The notes under the pieces were generated by a model. The model was not told where the DNA came from and did not search any database. It saw nothing but the letters and a program-made list of their open reading frames with translations. A stretch of 26,211 bases of DNA. It comes from Bacteroidales bacterium UBA4230 (GTDB lineage: Bacteria; Bacteroidota; Bacteroidia; Bacteroidales; UBA932). The translations under genes and the position numbers were made by a program. Below, piece by piece: positions 1-6,581 of this stretch; position 1 is the stretch's first letter, and each line of letters starts with the position of its first letter. Location: NCBI GenBank assembly GCA_002395605.1, contig DGXO01000077.1, positions 21,990 to 48,200 of the forward strand, given 5' to 3'.

Positions 1-1874
1 TCGTTGTTGGTGAGGAAGCAGGTGCGGAGGGTGCCGTCTTTTTCGGCCCAGCGGCCATAATCCTTTGCAAGGAGGAGGGACTTGATGCCGGCGGGGAGGA
101 TGAATTCAGGGTTGGAGGGGTCTTCCTTCTCCAGGAGGCCCTGGGCGGTGGTGTAGTATTCGTACTTAAGGGCGTCCTTGGGGCTATAAGGGAGCACGTG
201 GCCGTAGGTGAGGCGCATGGTGGAGTTGGCGTCCGGGTACATGGCCTTGCCCTTTCCCCACTCCATGAGGGCGGCGGCAAAGTGCTTGCGGGCGGCGTCG
301 TATTTGGCGTTTCCGCCCATGAACATCTTCTGGTAGTATTTCATGAGAACGGTGACGGCGCTGTTGTAAAGCTCTACGGCGGGGTCGCTTACAAGGGCCT
401 CAAGGCTGGTTGCCGAAGCGCTCAGTTTGTCGTAGGAGGTGTAGATGCTGTTGTCGAAGAGGTTATTGACATAGGCGGGAATGTCCAGCGCAGCGAAATC
501 GGAGCCGCCAAGGCCCTGAAGATAGTCTTCCGGCTGGGCGTTTTTCCTGTAGAATTCCAGAAGCGCAACGGCTTCCTTGCGGTCCAGGGGCTCCACATAG
601 TCCCGGTACTGGTCCTTGACGACCTCAACGGCCTGCTTGATGGCAGCCAGGGTGTCTATGCCGGCGGGCATACCATTGGAGAACAGACGGAAGGTGCTTG
701 CAGCAAGGCCGATAAGCTCAATGCGCAGCGGAGCCTCCGTGAGAAGGGTGATGGCGCGGTTGTCGGCGGCATTGTCCTCTACGTAATCGGCAATGTCCTC
801 GATGGGAGTGCCGTATTTTTCCTTGCGGGAAGGATCGGCCTCAATCCAGGCCTTGAGGGCGGCCTCTTTTTCCTCTTCACGGCCGATTATGTTGAGGTTC
901 TGGAACGCGAGTTCCTCTCCCTGCCACTTCTTCCAGCCATTGGCGCTGCCGGCGTATTTGTCGGCGTACTTGAGCTGGACCGAAGGGTCTGCGCACATGG
1001 CCTCCCACATGATGTCCTGGCGCACTGTACGGGCGTCTATGCGGATGCGGTTGGTCTCAATCATGTTGTTAAGCTGGGCTGCGGTCTGGTAGCGCTGGGT
1101 ACGGCCGGGATAACCCATGATCATGGTGTAGTCCCCTTCCTTGACGCCCTTCAGGGATACCTTAAGGCTCTTGGCGGGCTTCATGGGAACATTTTCCTCA
1201 CTGTATTCGGCGGGCATGTTGTCCTTGCCGGCATATACGCGGAACATGGAGAAGTCGCAGGTGTGGCGGGGCCACATCCAGTTGTCGGTTTCTCCGCCGA
1301 ATTTACCCATTGATGCCGGAGGGGCGCCCACAAAGCGGACGTCCTTGTAAGTGCGGTAGACAATGAGGTAATGGATGTTGTCGTTGTAAAAACCGGTTAC
1401 AGTGACGCTGCAGCCGGGATTGGCTTTTTCGGCCTTCTTCTCAATGTCTTCGGCCTTTACACCCTTGTTCTCAATGGCGTCAGTGACATCTTCCATGGAA
1501 ACCAGGAAAGTGACGGTGAGGCCCGGGCAGGGGATTTCCTGGTCCAGGGATTTTGCCCAGAAGCCGTCCATGAGGTAATTGTGCTCGTCCGTGGAAAGGC
1601 CCTGGATGCTACTGTAGCCGCAGTGATGGTTGGTGACAAGGAGGCCCTGGTCACTTATCATCTCTCCGGTGCAGCCGCCGCCAAAGTGAACGATGGCATC
1701 CTTGAGGGAGGTTTTATTGATGGAGTAAATCTGTTCGGGGGTAAGCTTGCAGCCAGCCGCGCGGAGGTCTTTTCCGTTGAGTTGTTTGAGGAGCGGCAGA
1801 AGCCACATGCCTTCATCGGCGATGGCCGAAAATGATACTGCAATGGCAGTAAAAAGGGCAAGAAAACGTTTCAT
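1..1874 (-). CDS. S46 family dipeptidyl-peptidase (DPP7/DPP11-like), 3' end cut by window edge
   Basis: Secreted serine exopeptidase that would release dipeptides from oligopeptides in the periplasm, feeding peptide catabolism. About 624 residues are in the window. The start at 1874 gives a signal peptide (residues 1 to about 19, MKRFLALFTAIAVSFSAIA). The S46 motif around TNHHCGY (catalytic His at about residue 84) is clear, as is DNWMWPRH followed by the probable catalytic Asp at about residue 207. The reading frame leaves the window at FLTNN, just before the expected GNSGSP block with the nucleophilic Ser, so the specificity residue (Asp/Glu versus hydrophobic P1) cannot be read. The block reads RHTCDF where family members I recall have RHTGDF. 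It is divergent from mrp, with its own -7 box 17 nt upstream of the ATG. Family assignment is firm; substrate class is not. Confidence 0.93.
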   Translation of the reverse strand, partial: MKRFLALFTAIAVSFSAIADEGMWLLPLLKQLNGKDLRAAGCKLTPEQIYSINKTSLKDAIVHFGGGCTGEMISDQGLLVTNHHCGYSSIQGLSTDEHNYLMDGFWAKSLDQEIPCPGLTVTFLVSMEDVTDAIENKGVKAEDIEKKAEKANPGCSVTVTGFYNDNIHYLIVYRTYKDVRFVGAPPASMGKFGGETDNWMWPRHTCDFSMFRVYAGKDNMPAEYSEENVPMKPAKSLKVSLKGVKEGDYTMIMGYPGRTQRYQTAAQLNNMIETNRIRIDARTVRQDIMWEAMCADPSVQLKYADKYAGSANGWKKWQGEELAFQNLNIIGREEEKEAALKAWIEADPSRKEKYGTPIEDIADYVEDNAADNRAITLLTEAPLRIELIGLAASTFRLFSNGMPAGIDTLAAIKQAVEVVKDQYRDYVEPLDRKEAVALLEFYRKNAQPEDYLQGLGGSDFAALDIPAYVNNLFDNSIYTSYDKLSASATSLEALVSDPAVELYNSAVTVLMKYYQKMFMGGNAKYDAARKHFAAALMEWGKGKAMYPDANSTMRLTYGHVLPYSPKDALKYEYYTTAQGLLEKEDPSNPEFILPAGIKSLLLAKDYGRWAEKDGTLRTCFLTNN

Positions 1875-1891
1875 CTGATATATAGTTTTCA

Positions 1892-1899
1892 CAAATTTA
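1892..1899 (-). promoter_or_regulatory. -7 promoter box of the S46 peptidase gene
   Basis: TAAATTTG on the minus strand fits the Bacteroidota TAnnTTTG consensus and ends 17 nt before the ATG at 1874. Transcription would begin about 5-7 nt downstream, giving a leader of about 10 nt. No clear -33 element was seen. Confidence 0.6.
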
Positions 1900-1911
1900 G
1901 TGTTTTTTGCG

Positions 1912-1919
1912 TACTTTTG
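1912..1919 (+). promoter_or_regulatory. -7 promoter box of mrp
   Basis: TACTTTTG fits TAnnTTTG and ends 8 nt before the ATG at 1928. It is arranged back-to-back with the peptidase promoter in a 53-bp divergent spacer. It also argues against the TTG at 1907 as the start codon, because that lies upstream of the expected transcription start. Confidence 0.6.
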
Positions 1920-1927
1920 TGGAAATT

Positions 1928-3001
1928 ATGGAGAAAATGGACAAAAATCAAATACTTTCATGGCTGGGAGAGGTTACGCACCCCGCAAAGGGAGACGCCC
2001 CGCTGGCAGCCCTTGGAATGATTGACTCCGTGGAGATTAACCCCGGAGCCATACGTGTTGTACTGGCTTTTCCCAAGCGCCCGGACCCTCTCAAGAACTA
2101 CCTTATAGGGGCTGTGCAGTCCTGCCTGTACAGGCATGCTCCGGGTGGCACGGAGGTTACCGTGGACACAATTGTCAAGGAGCCGTCCAAGCCCGCCAAA
2201 AAGGGCATCGAGTTCAATCTGGAGCAGCTGCGTGAGGTTCGGCACATAATAGGGATAGCCTCCGGAAAGGGCGGCGTTGGTAAAAGCACCGTTGCCGTAA
2301 ACCTTGCCGTAGCGCTTGCCCGTGAGGGTTACAGGGTTGGCCTTGCCGACGCCGACGTTTACGGCCCGTCCATCCCCACCATGACGGCAACCGACGGCGT
2401 GCAGATAGAGATGCGCGGAGAAAACGAGGACGACGCCCTGTTTGTGCCGGTAGAAAAATTCGGCGTAAAATGGCTTTCCGTTGGGCATGTAACAACTGAG
2501 GGCCAGGCACTTATATGGCGCGGCCCCATGGCGTCCACGGCCCTTAAGCAGATTATTCTCCAAACGGAGTGGGGGCCGCTGGACTTCCTCCTCATAGACA
2601 TGCCTCCGGGAACCGGGGACATCCATATTTCGCTTATCGGGGACATTCCCATGGAGGGTGCCGTGATAGTGACTACGCCTCAGGCGGTGGCGCTCTCGGA
2701 CGTCCTTCGCGGGGTAAACATGTTCCGCAACCCTCAGGTGCAGAAGCCCGTTTTCGGCCTTGTGGAAAATATGTCTTGGTTCACTCCGCTGGAGCATCCC
2801 GAGGAAAAGTACTACCTCTTTGGGAAGGGCGGTGGAATTAAGATGGCACAGGATCTTGACATTCCGCTCCTTGGGCAGATTCCGCTTGTGCAGGGCATCC
2901 GTGAAGGGGCCGATGACGGCGTTCCCGTGGCCTCAATTGACGGGCGCCCGGACGCCGAGGCTTTCAGGGAGATTGCCCGTAAACTTGCCGCGGCGGTTTA
3001 A
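1928..3001 (+). CDS. mrp: Mrp/ApbC/NBP35-family P-loop ATPase (Fe-S cluster carrier-like)
   Basis: Cytosolic ATPase of the Mrp family, whose members bind and deliver Fe-S clusters to apoproteins. From ATG 1928 it has 357 residues, the usual length. The N-terminal ~90 residues look like the MIP18/DUF59 domain. A deviant Walker A, GKGGVGKST, lies at residues 113-121, followed by DADVYGPSIP and the DMPPGTGD block. Near residue 280 the sequence reads VENMSWFTPLEHPEEKYYLFG where classical Mrp proteins carry a cluster-binding CxxC; no Cys pair is present there. I believe this variant is usual in Bacteroidota, but from memory only. ATG 1937 is an alternative start. It is convergent with rnhB, and the two stop codons share the TTAA at 2998-3001. 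Confidence 0.93.
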   Translation: MEKMDKNQILSWLGEVTHPAKGDAPLAALGMIDSVEINPGAIRVVLAFPKRPDPLKNYLIGAVQSCLYRHAPGGTEVTVDTIVKEPSKPAKKGIEFNLEQLREVRHIIGIASGKGGVGKSTVAVNLAVALAREGYRVGLADADVYGPSIPTMTATDGVQIEMRGENEDDALFVPVEKFGVKWLSVGHVTTEGQALIWRGPMASTALKQIILQTEWGPLDFLLIDMPPGTGDIHISLIGDIPMEGAVIVTTPQAVALSDVLRGVNMFRNPQVQKPVFGLVENMSWFTPLEHPEEKYYLFGKGGGIKMAQDLDIPLLGQIPLVQGIREGADDGVPVASIDGRPDAEAFREIARKLAAAV

Positions 3002-3612
3002 AACAGGGAGGGTTCCAGTTCCTTTACGTGAAAACTTTTCCGGTGCCATGGAGTGAGTCCGTGGCGCCGGATTGCTTCTATGTGCTCAGGCGTGGGGTAG
3101 CCCATGTTGCGGTCCCAGCCGTATTCGGGGTAGTCTTTTGCTATTTCCCGCATGAAATCGTCACGGTAGGTTTTGGCAAGGACGCTGGCGGCGGCGATGC
3201 TTGCGTAGGTGGCGTCTCCGTGTACCACGGTCTGGAAATCCTTGAAGCCGAAGCAGCTGAAAGGCCGAAACTTGTTGCCGTCTATAAGGAGGAAGTCCGG
3301 TTTTGGGCTCAGTTTGAGGACGGCCCGCTGCATACCGGTGACCGAGGCCCAGAGGATATTAAGCTGGTCTATTTCTTCGGCACTTACGGCCTCTACGGCC
3401 CAGGCAACGGCCTCACGCTCTATTATGGGCCTTAATTCTTCCCTTGCGCGCTCCGACATTTGTTTGGAGTCGTTGAGGAGCGGGTGGTAAAAGTCCGGGG
3501 GAAGTATCACCGCGGCGGCGTACACGGGGCCGGCAAGGGGGCCGCGGCCGGCTTCGTCGCAGCCGGCTTCAAGCCTGCCTTCTTGCATATATGGTCTTAG
3601 ATTCGGTGTCAT
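2998..3612 (-). CDS. rnhB: ribonuclease HII
   Basis: Endonuclease that nicks 5' of ribonucleotides embedded in DNA and cuts RNA in RNA-DNA hybrids. The protein has 204 residues from ATG 3612. The DEDD metal-binding set is visible: D19 and E20 in GCDEAGRGPLAGP, D111 in LLIDGNKF, and D133 in HGDATYASIAAASVLAKTYRD. The longer frame opening at 3642 adds ten residues that do not resemble the family and begins inside the duplicated terminator repeat, so 3612 is preferred. The gene lies downstream of the YfhO-family gene but behind two terminator-like hairpins, so it probably has its own promoter; no good TAnnTTTG was found in the 99-bp gap. It is convergent with mrp with a 4-bp overlap. Confidence 0.96.
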   Translation of the reverse strand: MTPNLRPYMQEGRLEAGCDEAGRGPLAGPVYAAAVILPPDFYHPLLNDSKQMSERAREELRPIIEREAVAWAVEAVSAEEIDQLNILWASVTGMQRAVLKLSPKPDFLLIDGNKFRPFSCFGFKDFQTVVHGDATYASIAAASVLAKTYRDDFMREIAKDYPEYGWDRNMGYPTPEHIEAIRRHGLTPWHRKSFHVKELEPSLF

Positions 3613-3637
3613 TTTTTCGGCCTTGGGCAACGAGATG

Positions 3638-3659
3638 CACAAAAAAGGCGTTTTTCGTG
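3638..3659 (-). terminator. terminator-like hairpin, distal copy
   Basis: On the minus strand CACGAAAAA pairs with TTTTTTGTG (one G-T wobble) around a 4-base CGCC loop. It is the diverged second copy of the hairpin at 3690-3711 and lies 26 bp before the rnhB ATG. Confidence 0.5.
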
Positions 3660-3689
3660 TGAGTCATTGACCAAATGGGCAGCGAGGCA

Positions 3690-3711
3690 CGCAAAAAAGG
3701 CCGTTTTTGCG
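3690..3711 (-). terminator. terminator-like hairpin directly after the YfhO-family stop codon
   Basis: On the minus strand CGCAAAAA and TTTTTGCG form a perfect 8-bp stem around CGGCCT, beginning immediately after the TAA at 3714-3712. The T-run lies inside the stem rather than after it, so termination efficiency is uncertain. Confidence 0.55.
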
Positions 3712-6363
3712 TTAGTCATTGCCCTTTCTTTTTACATAAAGGAATATTGCTGCGGCAAGGGCCAGGAGAAGCAGGATGGAGGCGATGAGGGACACCGTAG
3801 CGCCGGTTTTGTAGCTTTGGGGTTCAAAACGCATCACAACGTCATGCTCTCCGGCGGGAAGAAGGGCGCCGCGGAGGGTCCAGTCGGCGCGGAAGAGGTT
3901 CAGCGGCTCTCCGTCTACGGCCGCGTGCCAGGCCTCCGGGTAGAAGACCTCGCTGAACACCGCCACGCGGGGTTCTGTGGCCGAATAGTGGTACCGGACC
4001 TCGTTGGGGGTGTAGGAGGTCATTTCAAGATTCCCGGTCAAGCCGGGAATGACGGATGGCTGGCCCGGCAGGGACCCCGTCATGCCCGGCAAGGACCCCG
4101 TCATGCCCGGCAGGGACCGGGCATCTGAAGCGGCCACGACAGCTGTTGTGCGGAGGTCCACCTGGCCGATCAGCGCAATCTCTTCGTCGGGGTTTGCGGC
4201 TTCCACCACGGAGTCCACAAACCATGCAGGGCCGAATGCACCGAAGTTTTCCACGGGCGGATACTTCTCATCTACAATGAGATAGCGCGTGTTGAGGGCG
4301 TTGAGGACCGGCGTTGAGGAGGCCATATAGCCGGCAACGTCGTCAAGGGTTTCGGCCTCATTGAGGGCCTTGTAGATGCCGTTTATTTCGGCCGTGAGGT
4401 AGTGGTCTATGAGGTCTTGGTAACGCTGGAGTTTGGCGGGGGAATAGCCGCCCACGTTCTTGTGCCTGTAGCTGGGCACGGAGCTGTTGAAAACGTTAAC
4501 CGTGAGGTCCAGGACGCGGTACTGGGGATCCTGGTCCTGGAGGATTATCTTGTCTACGGGGCGTTCGGCAAAGGGCTTGTTGAAGTCCCTGGGCGTTGTG
4601 AAGTGGTCGGCGTTGAGGTAGCGCTTTCCAACCACGAAGAGGTTCGCGAGGGAAAGGAGGCCTATCGCAACCGCGGCAATCCACTTTCGGCCAAAACCGG
4701 CAAATTCCTTTGCGTGAGCCGATTGCCCCTTGGGAAGATATGCCCACAGAAGCGCCGCGGCGCTGAGGACGATAAGGACGAAGGACACACCGGCATCTTG
4801 GCGGAACAGCATTATGCGGTCCTTGACAAGGGCGTCTACAAGTATGTCCTGCATGCCGTTGTCGGACGCGCCGCTGAACGTGCCGAAGATTCCGGGGGCC
4901 AGCCATGCCAGAAGGCAGAAGCCGCCGGTAAGGCCGAAAGCCCACCAGAAGGCCTTCATGAACTGCTCCTTGGTGTACTGCTCTTTGGTTATGCGGTCCA
5001 GTGTAAGGAAGCCAAGCACCGGCAGGGATACCTGCAACACCACCAGCGCCATAGAGACCGTCCGGAACTTGTTGTAAAGCGGCAAATACTTGAAACAGAA
5101 TTCAGTAAACGCCATGAAATGGTTTCCCACGGCCATCAGGACGGCGATGACGGTTGCCGCCAGCAGCCACCATTTTTCCCGGCCCCTATAGAGCCCCAGG
5201 CCCAGGATGAAAAGGAACACGGCTATGGCGCCCATGTACATGGGCCCGGCGGTGAATGGCTGCGGCCCCCAGTAAAGGGGCAGGGCCTTGGCGGTTTCCC
5301 TTACGTTCTTTTGGCCGTACTGCTTAAGGAGTTTTACGGTTTCCGATTTGTCGGGGTCCACAGCACCGGCCGATGCTCCGCCGTTGAAATCCGGTATCAT
5401 AAGGTTGGGAAGTTCTTCCCAGCCGTAGCTCCAGGCGGTGGCGTAGTCAAGGTCCAGGCCGTCTGCGTTGGCGCCCTCCTTGGATAGCTCAGAACCGCCT
5501 CTCATGGTGTTGGGAGTGTATTTTGCCAGCGGCAGCAGCTTGTTTACATTGGTTGCTATGCCCGCCCCGCCAAGCACCAGAAGAAGCACCGACGCTATCC
5601 AGAAATGCTTCCACTCCTTTGTCCGGAAGGTATGGATAAATTCGGCCAGGGCATATAGCAGCACCATTATGGCAAGGTAGTAGGTGATTTGCTGGTGGTT
5701 GGCCTTGATTTGCATGCTTAGCGCCAGGCCGAAGAGGGCCGCACCAAGAAGCATTTTGGCCGGAGATTCTTCACTTCGTTCAGAATGACAAGAATGTTCA
5801 GAGTTACGAGAGGATGTTTTTCTGTCATCCTGAGCGCCAGCGAAGGATCTACGTTTATAGGTATAAACCAGCGCCGCAAGGACCCAGGGCATGAAGGCGA
5901 TGGCCTGCATCTTGGTGTTGTGCCCAACCTGGATGATCTGGAAGTTGTAGCTGCAGAAGGCCACGGCTATGGCGCCGCCAATGGCCACGGGCCAGCTTAC
6001 GCCCAGGGCCAGGAACAGCAAAAACGCGCCCAGAAGCGTCACAAAGAGGTATGTAGCAGGACGCTTGCCAAGAAGCAGGAGGTTGTAAAGTGGTTGCGTA
6101 AGGTCTCCTTTCCTTTGGGCCGATATTGCCGTCGTGGGCATGCCCCCGAACATTGAATCCGACCAGTGCGCAGGATCTTCCGGATGAGCCTTGTTCCATT
6201 CATTCATCTCATGGGACATTCCTATGTAGCCGGAGATGTCGCTCTGGTCCACTATCTTTCCCTCAAGTACCTGAGGCACAAAGCCATAGCTAAGCGCAAG
6301 GAACAGTACCACTATGCCCAGGGCAGTGGCTATTTTCCTGAATATCTTGTTTTCTTTCTTCAT
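3712..6363 (-). CDS. YfhO-family polytopic membrane protein with two in-frame repeat insertions
   Basis: 883-residue multi-pass inner-membrane protein of the bacterial YfhO family, members of which resemble GT-C glycosyltransferases acting outside the cytoplasm on lipid-linked sugars. A first membrane segment (about residues 9-29) is followed by a loop with DQSDISGYIGMSHEM and FGGMPTTA, typical of Bacteroidota members. Many hydrophobic segments follow to about residue 580, then a soluble domain, and a last membrane helix (about 855-875) before KRKGND. Residues 172-200 (SFAGAQDD...CHSERSEES) and about 747-779 (SLPGMTG repeats, VIPGLTG) are translated dispersed repeats, not family sequence. Without them it is about 821 residues. 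The gene follows a glycosyltransferase on the same strand across 163 bp of repeat array. No TAnnTTTG box was found upstream, so it may be read from the glycosyltransferase promoter. Acceptor and sugar are unknown. Confidence 0.88.
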   Translation of the reverse strand: MKKENKIFRKIATALGIVVLFLALSYGFVPQVLEGKIVDQSDISGYIGMSHEMNEWNKAHPEDPAHWSDSMFGGMPTTAISAQRKGDLTQPLYNLLLLGKRPATYLFVTLLGAFLLFLALGVSWPVAIGGAIAVAFCSYNFQIIQVGHNTKMQAIAFMPWVLAALVYTYKRRSFAGAQDDRKTSSRNSEHSCHSERSEESPAKMLLGAALFGLALSMQIKANHQQITYYLAIMVLLYALAEFIHTFRTKEWKHFWIASVLLLVLGGAGIATNVNKLLPLAKYTPNTMRGGSELSKEGANADGLDLDYATAWSYGWEELPNLMIPDFNGGASAGAVDPDKSETVKLLKQYGQKNVRETAKALPLYWGPQPFTAGPMYMGAIAVFLFILGLGLYRGREKWWLLAATVIAVLMAVGNHFMAFTEFCFKYLPLYNKFRTVSMALVVLQVSLPVLGFLTLDRITKEQYTKEQFMKAFWWAFGLTGGFCLLAWLAPGIFGTFSGASDNGMQDILVDALVKDRIMLFRQDAGVSFVLIVLSAAALLWAYLPKGQSAHAKEFAGFGRKWIAAVAIGLLSLANLFVVGKRYLNADHFTTPRDFNKPFAERPVDKIILQDQDPQYRVLDLTVNVFNSSVPSYRHKNVGGYSPAKLQRYQDLIDHYLTAEINGIYKALNEAETLDDVAGYMASSTPVLNALNTRYLIVDEKYPPVENFGAFGPAWFVDSVVEAANPDEEIALIGQVDLRTTAVVAASDARSLPGMTGSLPGMTGSLPGQPSVIPGLTGNLEMTSYTPNEVRYHYSATEPRVAVFSEVFYPEAWHAAVDGEPLNLFRADWTLRGALLPAGEHDVVMRFEPQSYKTGATVSLIASILLLLALAAAIFLYVKRKGND
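4028..4126. repeat. paired inverted-repeat element inserted in frame in the YfhO-family gene (C-terminal part)
   Basis: 99 bp (33 codons), bounded by an arm at 4028-4053 starting AGATTC and ending GAATGAC, and an inverted arm at 4100-4126 that on the other strand starts AGATGC and ends GCATGAC. The left arm is itself a hairpin: ATTCCCGG and CCGGGAAT around TCAAG. The frame stays open through it. Confidence 0.8.
4063..4125. repeat. 21-bp tandem repeat inside the inserted element
   Basis: Units at 4063-4083 and 4084-4104 differ at one base; a diverged third unit runs 4105-4125. The 21-bp period keeps frame and encodes the heptapeptide MTGSLPG on the minus strand. Confidence 0.8.
5764..5850. 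repeat. paired inverted-repeat element inserted in frame in the YfhO-family gene (N-terminal part)
   Basis: 87 bp (29 codons) bounded by an arm at 5764-5789 starting AGATTC and ending GAATGAC, and an imperfect inverted arm at 5824-5850 that on the other strand starts AGATCC and ends GGATGAC. The left arm plus 2 bp matches 20888-20915 at 27 of 28 positions. It is translated as SFAGAQDD...CHSERSEES, peptides familiar from dispersed repeats in many bacterial genomes. Confidence 0.85.
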
Positions 6364-6376
6364 AATCGTTTATGTT

Positions 6377-6581
6377 GTCGCGGGTCTGTGTTTGCCGTGT
6401 CGCAGGTCTGGGGCCAAACTGTCGCAGGTCTGTGTTTTTGGGCCGAACTGCGACGTAAATCGGCCTTGTGGGGCTTATAGCGTCGCAGGTCGGGCTTTTT
6501 TTGCAGACCTGCGACATTTTGCGTTGTCACCTGCGACATTGTTTTCTTTCACCTGCGATATTTTGTGTTGTCACCTGCGAC
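6377..6581. repeat. array of nine inverted decamers GTCGCAGGTC / GACCTGCGAC with 22-bp phasing
   Basis: Forward copies start at 6377, 6399, 6421 and 6482; reverse copies (GACCTGCGAC or CACCTGCGAC variants) start at 6445, 6506, 6528, 6550 and 6572. Three forward copies are exactly 22 bp apart, and four reverse copies are exactly 22 bp apart. Two convergent pairs (6421/6445 and 6482/6506) each make a hairpin with a 14-base loop and are 61 bp apart. The array fills the 163-bp gap between the YfhO-family and glycosyltransferase genes and extends into the 3' end of the latter. Function unknown. Confidence 0.85.

Larger units (their letters stand above)
3625..3722. repeat. tandem duplication (about 46-bp copies, 52-bp period) carrying a terminator hairpin
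   Basis: Copy A at 3625-3670 and copy B at 3677-3722 match at about 35 of 46 ungapped positions by hand. Each holds a 22-bp A-tract/T-tract hairpin. Copy B includes the stop codon of the YfhO-family gene. This is essentially all of the 99-bp gap between that gene and rnhB. Confidence 0.7.

Noticed and set aside
1907..1927. TTG start for mrp at 1907
   Set aside because: It lies upstream of or within the -7 box at 1912-1919, so it would not be in the transcript; ATG 1928 (or 1937) fits better.
3712..6363. YfhO-family gene as a pseudogene because of its insertions
   Set aside because: Both insertions are multiples of three (87 and 99 bp), and the frame is open from the first membrane helix to the last, so it is probably still expressed.
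6482..6515. Intrinsic terminator for the glycosyltransferase gene
   Set aside because: The 10-bp stem has a 14-base loop and no T-run following it on the minus strand; it is better seen as one part of the decamer array.
6377..6581. CRISPR array
   Set aside because: Repeats are only about 10 bp, face both directions, and the 12-bp intervals are too short for spacers; no cas genes.
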